Source: Pseudoalteromonas sp. XMcav2-N
Lineage (GTDB): Bacteria > Pseudomonadota > Gammaproteobacteria > Enterobacterales > Alteromonadaceae
Direction: 5' to 3'
Length of the DNA stretch: 64,000 nt
Assembly (NCBI RefSeq): GCF_024124545.1
Contig: NZ_JAMXSF010000018.1
Coordinates: 1-64,000, forward strand
The position numbers and the translations under genes were made by a program. Position 1 is the stretch's first letter; each line of letters opens with the position of its first letter. Shown piece by piece: positions 54,221 through 62,489 of the stretch. Below the pieces are notes generated by a model. It saw only the letters and a list, made by a program, of their open reading frames with translations, did no database searches and was not told the DNA's origin.

Positions 54221-56305
54221 ATGTTAAATTCTAATCAGTTAAAAGTCACAGCAGCCGCGCTCTCGTTAGCGTTGCTCAGTGCTTGTGGTTCGGGGAGCGA
54301 CGGTAATTCTTCCGGCCAGGGTTCGGGCAATGGGGGGGGTCAAACTCCAGCCGATAAAGTGCCTGACTTGTCCACTGGTGAAGCCAGTGCGAAAAAGTTA
54401 CGAAAAGCCAGTGCAGGGGACTTTGCTACTTATCTTAAAAATGGTGTTTATCTATCTCAGGGGACATCAGATGCGTCAAATATAGCAGACGGTTCCGAAG
54501 CAGGCACGTCTCCAACTTCTGGAGAGTCTCCTACTTTTTCCACCACCAATGTACAGGAGTCAGCAGTCGATGAGGGTGACCGGATCAAGTATGACGGTGA
54601 CTACTTGTATATTGCCAACACGACGGATTTTCAGGCGGCAGAAGGAGAGCACCAGCAGTCTGTACGCATTCTGAAACGCACAGAAGCGGGAGAGCTTACG
54701 CCACTTTCCAGCTTGATAACCAGTAGGGATTACTATGTTAATCAACGCCTTTATTTAAAGGAGGATAACCTCGCCGTCGTACTCAGTAACGAGGGGGGCA
54801 TGTTCGGGGTAGAGCCTGGCATTGATGGAGCCCTTTCCATAGCAGTGATGCCTTATCCGGCAGAGCTAGGTATTACGCTGGTACGTGTTGATGTTAAAGA
54901 TCCCACACAGAGTAATATTACGCATCAGCTACGCTTTGATGGTGAGCTGGTGGACTCGCGCGTTATAGGTGACTCGCTTTATTTGGTCAGTAAATTTACT
55001 GCGCGTTTTGATGGTTTTGAGCGACAAGGAGAAGATCTTAACCTGACCAACTACCAGAAAATAATAGCGACGGATATCTCCGAGTTGTTACCCAAAGTGA
55101 CCGACATCAAGACCGGAACACAAAGGCTGATGGTAGACCCCGCAACCTGCTACGTGCCGGAGCAAGCTTCAGAGCTCAATGGTTATCATCAAATTACCTC
55201 TGTAACGCGTGTGTCATTAAGCGATCCCAACTCTCTGACTTCAACCTGTGTTGCGAGTAGAACACAGGGGATCTATATGTCACAGAAAAATCTCTACCTC
55301 TACGGCTATTATTACGATCCAGAGGACGTGACTTTTGATGACACAACCCAGACAGTTATGCATCAATTTAGTCTGACAGAAAATGCCGTGACTTACAGTG
55401 CATCAGGCAGAGTTGCGGGCCGATTAGGAAGTGGAAATACAAACCTTCGCTTTAGTGAGCACAATGATTTACTGCGTGTAGTAACGTCACGCTTCACCGA
55501 AGAAAATGGCATGGTGCACAAACTGCACATACTACAAAGGCTGGGCGATAATCTGGCGCTGATCAGCCAGTTGCCCAACGACACTCGACCCACGCCAATC
55601 GGAAAAGTTTCTGACAATGGTTTGGTGGAGGAAGATATCTACGCGGTGCGTTTTTTTGGTGATAAAGCCTATATCGTGACATTTCGCCAGGTTGATCCTC
55701 TGTATGTGCTCGATCTCAGCGAGCGAAATGATCCTAAAATAACCGGTGCATTGGAAATCCCCGGGTACTCGGCATACCTTCACCCGGTTTCAGACACTCT
55801 GCTGGTTGGGATTGGTCAGAATGTGCAGGATTGGTTTATCGACCCTGTTGCGCTGAACGATGACCAGATAGGCGCAAAGGTAAGCCTGTTTGATGTCAGT
55901 GACATTGGCGCGCCGGCCTTGCTGCAGGAAAAAGTATTTCCTGGCGGATATAGCCCCGTGGAGTTTGACTATCATGCATTTAGCTACGTAAAACACAGCG
56001 AAGACGTATTCAGAATGACGTTACCTGTAGAAAGCTGGCTCACTCAGGATGAGGGTGATAATAGCGTGTCTTGGTATATACGCAGTGAGTTAGCCGCATT
56101 CGAAGTGCACAGTGGTGAAACGCCCAAGCTACAGTATATGGGCAGCAGTGTTATTGAACCGCAATCCGACATAGAGCTTCAGGGTTATGTTTGGTCGGGA
56201 GATGATCGTAGCGTGATACATGACGATCATATTTACTACGTGCATGGCAATTTTGTCTGGTCAAGTCTGTGGCAAACGCCACAGGTAACGACAGGACCAT
56301 TCTAA
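54221..56305 (+). CDS. Beta-propeller lipoprotein
   Basis: A 694-residue protein with a lipoprotein signal (lipobox LLSAC, Cys22), a Gly/Ser-rich linker, then a long beta-rich domain of the secreted beta-propeller family (PF09826): FSTTNVQESAVDEGDRIKYDGDYLYIAN, DIYAVRFFGDKAYIVTFRQVDPLYVLDL, LLVGIGQNV. Probably anchored in the outer membrane. Function unknown. It is divergent from the MipA operon. Confidence 0.85.
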   Translation: MLNSNQLKVTAAALSLALLSACGSGSDGNSSGQGSGNGGGQTPADKVPDLSTGEASAKKLRKASAGDFATYLKNGVYLSQGTSDASNIADGSEAGTSPTSGESPTFSTTNVQESAVDEGDRIKYDGDYLYIANTTDFQAAEGEHQQSVRILKRTEAGELTPLSSLITSRDYYVNQRLYLKEDNLAVVLSNEGGMFGVEPGIDGALSIAVMPYPAELGITLVRVDVKDPTQSNITHQLRFDGELVDSRVIGDSLYLVSKFTARFDGFERQGEDLNLTNYQKIIATDISELLPKVTDIKTGTQRLMVDPATCYVPEQASELNGYHQITSVTRVSLSDPNSLTSTCVASRTQGIYMSQKNLYLYGYYYDPEDVTFDDTTQTVMHQFSLTENAVTYSASGRVAGRLGSGNTNLRFSEHNDLLRVVTSRFTEENGMVHKLHILQRLGDNLALISQLPNDTRPTPIGKVSDNGLVEEDIYAVRFFGDKAYIVTFRQVDPLYVLDLSERNDPKITGALEIPGYSAYLHPVSDTLLVGIGQNVQDWFIDPVALNDDQIGAKVSLFDVSDIGAPALLQEKVFPGGYSPVEFDYHAFSYVKHSEDVFRMTLPVESWLTQDEGDNSVSWYIRSELAAFEVHSGETPKLQYMGSSVIEPQSDIELQGYVWSGDDRSVIHDDHIYYVHGNFVWSSLWQTPQVTTGPF

Positions 56306-56321
56306 TGTAACTTGGCAAAAC

Positions 56322-56352
56322 GACGCAACCGGCATCTTTTTCCGGCTGCGTC
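56322..56352 (-). terminator. Terminator of the GNAT gene
   Basis: GACGCAACCGG / CCGGCTGCGTC with a 9-base loop. The single mismatch is a G-U pair in minus-strand RNA, which then continues GTTTTG. It lies between the convergent lipoprotein and acetyltransferase genes. Confidence 0.75.
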
Positions 56353-56360
56353 ATGTGCGT

Positions 56361-56882
56361 TTAGTTTGGCGTGATCAAGCCAAGCTTTTGGTCATTACAC
56401 CACTTTCCACCGAGCATATAGTTATCTTTTAGCGTGCCTTCATGCTCAAAACCTAACTTGGTCAGTAAGTTAAAAGAGGGCTCATTGCCTTCGGTTACGG
56501 TTGCCGTTAATTTGTGGTAACCACACTCGTTGAAAGCAAATTCAATGACTGCTTCGGTTGATTCTTTGGCGTACCCTTTACCCTGATGTGTGGGGTCAAG
56601 CATAAACCCAAGCTCTGCCTGTTGGAAGGGGACCCAGTTGCACAGAAAGCCATGTAAGCCAATAGGTGTCCCTGATTGGCGGTCTTCAATCATCAATGTT
56701 AGCCAGTGGTTTTGTTGTTTTCGCCAGCGAGGCAGACGGCGGTTAAATTGGCCGCGAATAAAATCTTGCCCTGGCAGGTCCTTAATAAATCGCATCACCT
56801 GAGGCTGCTGGTGCAGGTAGAGGAAAAATGACCAGTCTTCATTGGTCAAAGGCCTGAGTAAGAGTCTTGGGGTTTCTATCAC
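56361..56882 (-). CDS. GNAT-family N-acetyltransferase (RimJ/RimL type)
   Basis: A 173-residue protein: ETPRLLLRPLTNEDW at the start, LGFMLDPTHQGKGYAKES with the acetyl-CoA loop Q-G-K-G-Y-A, and NEPSFNLLTKLGFEHEG near the end. This is the RimJ/RimL subgroup that acetylates N-termini or small amines. It is 24 bases downstream of pxpA. Substrate unknown. Confidence 0.9.
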   Translation of the reverse strand: MIETPRLLLRPLTNEDWSFFLYLHQQPQVMRFIKDLPGQDFIRGQFNRRLPRWRKQQNHWLTLMIEDRQSGTPIGLHGFLCNWVPFQQAELGFMLDPTHQGKGYAKESTEAVIEFAFNECGYHKLTATVTEGNEPSFNLLTKLGFEHEGTLKDNYMLGGKWCNDQKLGLITPN

Positions 56883-56906
56883 AACATTGTCCTTATGAAT
56901 TATTAT

Positions 56907-57638
56907 TTAGGTGTGAAAAAGTAGTGCTCTGGTGGCGACAATTTGCGCAATGCTGTCAGGATTATCACCGTGAACACAAAGTGTATCTGCTTTGAGCGGC
57001 AATGAACGACCGCTGGCTGTCGTAACTGTGCCCTGGGTTACCAGCTGTTTTACCTGCGCCAGAAGTTGGGCTTCATTATGCACTGCATTGGGCTGCGCGC
57101 GCGGGCTTAGCAGTCCTTCGTCTGTGTATAGCCTGTCTGCAAAAGCCTCAAACAGCAGCTCTACACCAAATTGTGACGCAAGACGTAGATGATGATCCTG
57201 CTTTGCCGTCGCCAGAATCATCAGCTTGAGCTGCGCAGGGTACAATGAGATTGCCTTGAGCACCTGAACAAGTATACCTTCGTCGCGCATCATGTCGTTG
57301 TACAGGGCGCCGTGTGGTTTAACGTATTGTAGCGTCATGTCGTGTACGCGGGCCATTCCTTCTAGTGCTGCAATTTGATAATGCAGGGTATTGATCAGCT
57401 CATGCTCATTAAGGGTCATAGAGCGGCGTCCAAACCCTTGCAGGTCCGGGTAGCTGGGGTGAGCGCCAATAGCGACTTTATGCGTTTTGGCAAGTGCCAA
57501 AGTAGATGCCATAACACTGGGATCGCCCGCATGAAATCCGCAGGCGATGTTCGCCAGATCAATGTGAGGCATAACCTGATCATCCAGACCCATTTTCCAG
57601 GCGCCATAGCTTTCGCCTAAATCGCAATTTAATAGCAT
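56907..57638 (-). CDS. pxpA: 5-oxoprolinase subunit A (LamB/YcsF family)
   Basis: A 243-residue protein from the ATG at 57638, where the conserved LNCDLGESYGAWKMG begins. Further family motifs are NIACGFHAGDP, GAHPSYPD, VKPHGALYN and the closing CVHGDNP. PxpA works with PxpB and PxpC in ATP-dependent opening of 5-oxoproline to glutamate. PxpB and PxpC are not adjacent here. A D-glutamate-cyclase-like gene precedes it by 99 bases on the same strand. Confidence 0.92.
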   Translation of the reverse strand: MLLNCDLGESYGAWKMGLDDQVMPHIDLANIACGFHAGDPSVMASTLALAKTHKVAIGAHPSYPDLQGFGRRSMTLNEHELINTLHYQIAALEGMARVHDMTLQYVKPHGALYNDMMRDEGILVQVLKAISLYPAQLKLMILATAKQDHHLRLASQFGVELLFEAFADRLYTDEGLLSPRAQPNAVHNEAQLLAQVKQLVTQGTVTTASGRSLPLKADTLCVHGDNPDSIAQIVATRALLFHT

Positions 57639-57737
57639 GAGTTGCTCTTTTGTTTGGTTTTTACTGAACCTTAACACGGATCACGGTTGAAGGTTAGGCA
57701 TCAGCAGACAGAATTGAGCAGGTTTCTCACGCTAAGT

Positions 57738-58535
57738 TCAGCTGATCACAAGGCTGAGATCTGCCTTATCAGTCACCAGCAGATGTTGTGGACTGTTGAT
57801 AATACACCACTCTGGTGCTGCCCGAGTGATGGCAAGATGCGCAGTTAAACTGGTAGTCCAGAATACGGGTATATCACCCGAGCTAATGCAGAGCGGCTCA
57901 CCAAAGTTTGGTTTACTCAGGTTGGATACTCCTATTTCGCCGGAGTCACCAAAATGAACCGGGATACCGTGAGGCACCCGACTCACAGAGCCGGCCTGAA
58001 TTGCACGGATCAATGTCGGCTTATTCATAGGGCGCATGCAGACCACCTTTGGTCCCCCAAACGGCCCAACCTGATGGCTTTCGATATTGCTGATGTACAT
58101 TGGTAAAGAGTGAGTCGGATTAGCAAGTGGGCTGGCAATGCCAAAAGAGCGTAAAACAGTGTCAAATGCCAGATAACTGGCCAGCGCAAAGGCAACAAAA
58201 TCATCCCGCCACAGATGTGTAATATCAGAGACTTCTTCGGTTAGCTGTCCTTGCTTTAGTATACGATAACGTGGAATATCTGTTCTTATATCAATGTCCT
58301 GACCCAGTTGGTCCAGGTGATAACAGCCAGGCGAAATACTGCTTGCCAACAATGGACAGCAATCAGCATTGTGCTGGCAGTAGGTCTGAAATTCAAACGC
58401 ATTGGCTTCAGGCAGGATTAAAATATTGCATTGGGCAAAACCCGGTACAAAACCATTGGTGGGGCCGGAGTAATCTCCGGCCCGGATCATGGCACGAATA
58501 GCGTTAGGTGCAGTGAGTGATGCCTTAGGGTCCAT
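57738..58535 (-). CDS. DUF1445 / D-glutamate cyclase-like protein (putative hydro-lyase)
   Basis: A 265-residue protein from the ATG at 58535 (GAGG ten bases upstream). Motifs: PNAIRAMIRAGDYSGPTNGFVPGFAQCN, SNIESHQVGPFGGPKVVCMRP, RVPHGIPVHFGD, and VFWTTSLTAHLAI near the end. They match the DUF1445 family, whose domain occurs in the animal D-glutamate cyclase that makes 5-oxo-D-proline. Its position upstream of pxpA fits 5-oxoproline metabolism, but the reaction here is inferred. Confidence 0.85.
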   Translation of the reverse strand: MDPKASLTAPNAIRAMIRAGDYSGPTNGFVPGFAQCNILILPEANAFEFQTYCQHNADCCPLLASSISPGCYHLDQLGQDIDIRTDIPRYRILKQGQLTEEVSDITHLWRDDFVAFALASYLAFDTVLRSFGIASPLANPTHSLPMYISNIESHQVGPFGGPKVVCMRPMNKPTLIRAIQAGSVSRVPHGIPVHFGDSGEIGVSNLSKPNFGEPLCISSGDIPVFWTTSLTAHLAITRAAPEWCIINSPQHLLVTDKADLSLVIS

Positions 58536-58599
58536 ATTTGTCCTCATCAGATAACAGGCTGATTTAACAACATCTCCCCAATATTATAGGCCGATACGA

Positions 58600-60423
58600 T
58601 TAATCTGCCTGCTTGTCTATGCTGACCGGGAGCGTACCATTGGCTTTGGCCTTGCCCATAATCACTTGTGCAAGGGCTGTGTAAGCGGGGCCACTCACCC
58701 GGTGCTCGGTTTCAACATCTACGTTATACGCATAGCTTGCCAGTACAGCCTGGCTGTATGGAGCAAAGCGAGTGATTTCATAGGGTGCGCGTAAGCTGAT
58801 GAAAACCGTCGGTGTATTCTGCGCTTGGGCGAATATCATTAGCTCTTCTAATGCCTCTGGCTGGGCTTTTGCGTTTACCGCAAATTTGGCTAATGTGGCC
58901 AGGTCATCCATTCCGCCAATTTCGGCAGCACTTTGTGCCGGGGAGGCGTGCCCGGCAATCACCCAGTCAGCACGCTGGATATCTGACTTTGCTTGTTGCG
59001 GATTAAACCCTTGTAAACTAGACATTGTCACGGTGAGTGGATGTGCGGAGTAAGCCTGTAAAGCTTGTTTAAGCGCCGTGGTTTTTTGTTTGTCAGGCAT
59101 GATCAGGTGAATGTGTTGATTAGCACGAACCGCTAGTGGCAATAGATTATCATTCTTCACTTCGGTAATGGCCGCCAGCGCAAGTTCGGCCTCGACTTTG
59201 CGATGTTGGGGGTTACCCAAGACGGATTCAGCAATGGCGGTTGATAAGCGACGTTGTTCGGGTAAAAAGCGTGCTTTGAGCGCACGGATCCGGTTGGCTG
59301 ATAATGTGAGCTCAGAGATCGCTAGCTGGGTAGAGGCTGTTTGATAAAGCTTGTCCATAAATTGCCTGAATGCACTGATATCTTCTGTGCTCCGTATTGC
59401 AAAAGGCATAAGTGCGATATCTACGCCGGCAGCAAAGGTTTCTATGACAGCCTGCTCAGGAGCAAAGAAGTCACTGATCCCGGCCATGTCGAGCGCATCC
59501 GTGATGGTGACACCCTGATACCCCAGTTGACCCCGCAGTAAATCATGCATTATCTTGCGTGACATGGTGGCTGGACGCAGCATTTTCTCGCCCCGTTTGT
59601 TGAGGATTTGCGTATCATCTAAAGCCGGATATTGAATATGTGCTGTCATCAGCATACCCGGAGCGTGTTGCTCGATAATGGTCGCAAATGGTGCGATGTC
59701 CTGCTGGTAAATTTGATCAGGAGTGTGATTGACCCGGGGCAAACCTGTGTGGCTGTCTACATTGGTATCACCATGGCCTGGGAAATGTTTAATGGCTGAA
59801 ATAACCCCTTGTTGTTCAAATGCCTTAACCTGCGCGGCTCCAAGCTTTGCGACTATGTCGGGGCTCTCGCCAAATGAACGTACATTGATGACTGGGTTGT
59901 CCGGGTTGGCATTGACGTCAACAGTGGGGGCGAAGTTAACATTGATCCCAAGCGCAGCCAGTTCTTTACCTATCGAAGTGGCGACTGCATGCGCATAATG
60001 GGTGCCATGTTTCGCATAGCTGGCACCAATACTCATATTGCCCGTGAACGAGGTTGCCTCGGCCCGGTTGATTCTGGCGACCCTGCCACCCTCCTGATCA
60101 ATGGCGATAAAGGGAGGGACTTCAGTAGCGTCATGCAGCTGACTTGTTAGCGCGACAATCTGGTCAATTTCCTGTACGTTTTCGGCAAACAGGATCACCC
60201 CACCGATATGATATTCCCGGAGGATGTCTCTTAGCTGCGGTGGCAGAGACGTCATAGGCTCTCTGCACTGCGCTCCTTTGCCTTGTTCACAAAAGTATCT
60301 CAAATCGAGCATCAGTTTTTGGCCAATCAGAGGGCGTAATTCAGGTGATACCGTGGCACTGTGGCTTTGGGTTGTCAGGGTCATGAGCAAACCTATTAAA
60401 AGTAAGCGAAGCAAAGTATTCAT
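58600..60423 (-). CDS. GH3 beta-N-acetylhexosaminidase-like enzyme
   Basis: A 607-residue protein with a signal peptide (1-23). The GH3 N-terminal domain has FIAIDQEGGRVARI, KHFPGHGDTNVDSHTGLPRV (the NagZ-type Asp-His dyad loop) and ITDALDMAGIS with the nucleophile Asp. A C-terminal domain of about 230 residues makes it a two-domain enzyme of Bacillus-NagZ type rather than the short cytoplasmic Escherichia NagZ. It should cleave GlcNAc from chitin or peptidoglycan fragments in the periplasm or outside. Confidence 0.88.
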   Translation of the reverse strand: MNTLLRLLLIGLLMTLTTQSHSATVSPELRPLIGQKLMLDLRYFCEQGKGAQCREPMTSLPPQLRDILREYHIGGVILFAENVQEIDQIVALTSQLHDATEVPPFIAIDQEGGRVARINRAEATSFTGNMSIGASYAKHGTHYAHAVATSIGKELAALGINVNFAPTVDVNANPDNPVINVRSFGESPDIVAKLGAAQVKAFEQQGVISAIKHFPGHGDTNVDSHTGLPRVNHTPDQIYQQDIAPFATIIEQHAPGMLMTAHIQYPALDDTQILNKRGEKMLRPATMSRKIMHDLLRGQLGYQGVTITDALDMAGISDFFAPEQAVIETFAAGVDIALMPFAIRSTEDISAFRQFMDKLYQTASTQLAISELTLSANRIRALKARFLPEQRRLSTAIAESVLGNPQHRKVEAELALAAITEVKNDNLLPLAVRANQHIHLIMPDKQKTTALKQALQAYSAHPLTVTMSSLQGFNPQQAKSDIQRADWVIAGHASPAQSAAEIGGMDDLATLAKFAVNAKAQPEALEELMIFAQAQNTPTVFISLRAPYEITRFAPYSQAVLASYAYNVDVETEHRVSGPAYTALAQVIMGKAKANGTLPVSIDKQAD

Positions 60424-60567
60424 CGTTAATATGCTATTTTTTCTGGCACTCTATCATGTCATGACGCTAAGATGGAGCAAATTCAGCTCGGTGCGCTATC
60501 TTAAGCCGGTGCCAGTGAACGAGCTTTGAACATTAAGGTAAAATTATAAAATTAAGAGGGAAAGACC

Positions 60568-60918
60568 ATGACACACCATGCCTTAAACTATGTAGAGTTT
60601 GCAGCGTCGGATCTGGCTGCGACACAGGCATTTTTTGAATCGGTATTTGGCTGGCAGTTTCAGTCATATGGCCCAGAGTACGTTGCTTTTAGTGAATCCG
60701 GCTTGGAGGGGGGCTTTTTTCAAAGTGCGTTGTCTGCACGTCAGGATCAGGGGGCACCGTTACTGGTGCTCTACAGCCAGGACCTCGAGCAAACACAGCA
60801 AGCTGTAGAGCAAGCAGGGGCCACTATCAATAAAGCGATTTTTAGCTTTCCGGGTGGCAGACGGTTTCATTTCATTGAACCAAGTGGTAACGAATTAGCG
60901 GTGTGGAGCGACAAGTAA
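60568..60918 (+). CDS. VOC-family (glyoxalase-like) protein
   Basis: A 116-residue single-module protein: HALNYVEFAASDLAATQAFFESVFGW at the start, HFIEPSGNELAVW at the end with the usual terminal Glu ligand. GAGGGAAAG precedes the ATG. Cytoplasmic, substrate unknown. Alone on the plus strand. Confidence 0.9.
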   Translation: MTHHALNYVEFAASDLAATQAFFESVFGWQFQSYGPEYVAFSESGLEGGFFQSALSARQDQGAPLLVLYSQDLEQTQQAVEQAGATINKAIFSFPGGRRFHFIEPSGNELAVWSDK

Positions 60919-60938
60919 CTCAAAAAACCAGTACCCCG

Positions 60939-61670
60939 TTAACTTGCAATCCCGACATCCAGCTTGGCAAACCATTCAAGGAATTCGGTGACGGCGTCTC
61001 CTTTAAACAAACGGCCATGTTGTGGTGCCATAATGTCGATATCCAGCTCCTTAACGCGGGCTATCCAGTTTGATTTTGCGCGGTTAGAGGGCATCCAGCG
61101 ACGATGAAAATACTCCATGTGTTTCACATGAGTGCCAAAGTCTTCAACAAATATGGGCGCATCCGTTTTTTCCAGTGCTGCGCCTACATCACCGCTCATC
61201 AGAATTTTGGCGTGGGGGTCATAGACATGAAAATTTCCGGATGAGTGAAGATAATGTGCTGGTACCAGCTTTAGGCTAATGTCATTCAGACGGATCTCCC
61301 CGCCTTCGTCCTTGATCCCCTGATATCTGATATTGTTCATGCCAAAGTGACGAATAAACCCTTCCCACAGCCAGGGAGCGTGTAGAGTTGCATTCGGCAG
61401 GGCCTTATCCCACAACCCAAGTGATGAAATGATGTCGGGGTCCTGATGGGAAGCGAATAACGTTGTCAACTCTTCGAGTTCAATATGCTGCAATATTGCG
61501 GCTAACATAGGTGAAAAGAGCTCCGTGCCGCCCGGGTCTAGCAGCACCGCCAGGCCTTTGCCTTTTACCAAATACTGGTTGGTATCTATGATTTTTTCTG
61601 GTTTTCCTTCATCCCGGCCAAACATCAACCAGGTATGGCTGGGAGCCTGAAACAGTTGTGTCGCTTTCAA
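60939..61670 (-). CDS. ODP-type di-iron metallo-beta-lactamase-fold protein
   Basis: A 243-residue protein of the flavodiiron-like beta-lactamase fold without a flavodoxin part. Metal ligands: His75, Asp77 and Asp79 in SHQDPD (the Asp replacing the usual Glu is typical of ODP proteins), His in VPAHYLHSSG, Asp in MSGDVG, and His in APQHGR. ODP proteins bind oxygen or iron and in Treponema signal to a chemoreceptor. Its start overlaps the MCP-like gene by 4 bases, so the pair is translationally coupled. Confidence 0.85.
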   Translation of the reverse strand: MKATQLFQAPSHTWLMFGRDEGKPEKIIDTNQYLVKGKGLAVLLDPGGTELFSPMLAAILQHIELEELTTLFASHQDPDIISSLGLWDKALPNATLHAPWLWEGFIRHFGMNNIRYQGIKDEGGEIRLNDISLKLVPAHYLHSSGNFHVYDPHAKILMSGDVGAALEKTDAPIFVEDFGTHVKHMEYFHRRWMPSNRAKSNWIARVKELDIDIMAPQHGRLFKGDAVTEFLEWFAKLDVGIAS

Positions 61671-62356
61671 TGCAAGGTGCCTCTTAGTGTATGAATTTCA
61701 TTTAAGTTTACGGTGACAGATTGCTTGATTGTTCTGGCTGCACTGGCAATAAAGTCGGAGACGGATTGCAAGCTGTCACTAAATTCTCCTGCATTCGATG
61801 CTTCAACTCTACTGGTTACTGCAATGTATTCAGCACTGCGCATCTGCTTGTTAATTTCTTCAAAAAAACTCTCCAGTTCAAGCAGGGCGATTTCGAGCTT
61901 CTTAGTCTGTTGCTGTCGTTCTGATTTCGCTTTGTGCTGTAAGGCTGCGAGTTGCACTGTGGTAGCCAGCGTCGCAGCCTGATCAACATGTAAATCAAAC
62001 TGTGTACTGCGTACGGCCTCGAGCGCGATTTTGAACAGCTGGTTGGATAATGTGGAGATGTGTGTTGTGGTTTTAATGGTTTGTTCTGAGAACTCATCAA
62101 TAAAATTAGTGATAGGCTTAAAACCGGATGCAGAATCTCCCGCCCGAAGTGCCACAACGCGTGCATTTTTAGCGGTTAATGATAAGTTTTTGGCTTCAGC
62201 CAGAATGGCATCCAGGTTGGCGATAATACGCGCAACGCGAATAAAGCTGTCTACTATATTTTTATCGCTCAATGCGAAACTCCACTGGCAACGGGCTGCT
62301 TTCAAGACACTAGGATAAAATTCGCTGAAATTCCAGAAATCGGCATAATCGCACAC
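61667..62356 (-). CDS. Soluble MCP-like protein with two degenerate signalling-tip repeats
   Basis: A 229-residue helical protein, apparently with a GTG start at 62356 and no transmembrane segment or HAMP domain. Two segments resemble the chemoreceptor tip: residues about 55-95 (AKNARVVALRAGDSASGF) and 175-215 (SRVEASNAGEFSDSLQSV), where chemoreceptors have NAAIEAARAGE. It overlaps the ODP gene, as in the ODP-chemoreceptor pair of Treponema, and may relay an oxygen or redox signal. Whether it binds CheA/CheW is doubtful because key tip residues differ. Confidence 0.6.
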   Translation of the reverse strand: MCDYADFWNFSEFYPSVLKAARCQWSFALSDKNIVDSFIRVARIIANLDAILAEAKNLSLTAKNARVVALRAGDSASGFKPITNFIDEFSEQTIKTTTHISTLSNQLFKIALEAVRSTQFDLHVDQAATLATTVQLAALQHKAKSERQQQTKKLEIALLELESFFEEINKQMRSAEYIAVTSRVEASNAGEFSDSLQSVSDFIASAARTIKQSVTVNLNEIHTLRGTLH

Positions 62357-62489
62357 CCAGTGAAAATGTTCTCCACAACCTTAAACCCTTTCATTAACAA
62401 AGGCTTCAAAAGTACTCTTAAGCATTACCAAAGTGACGAGATTGCGACTAAGCTTGACAGGTGCGACATAAAAAAAGATCGGAGCCTGA

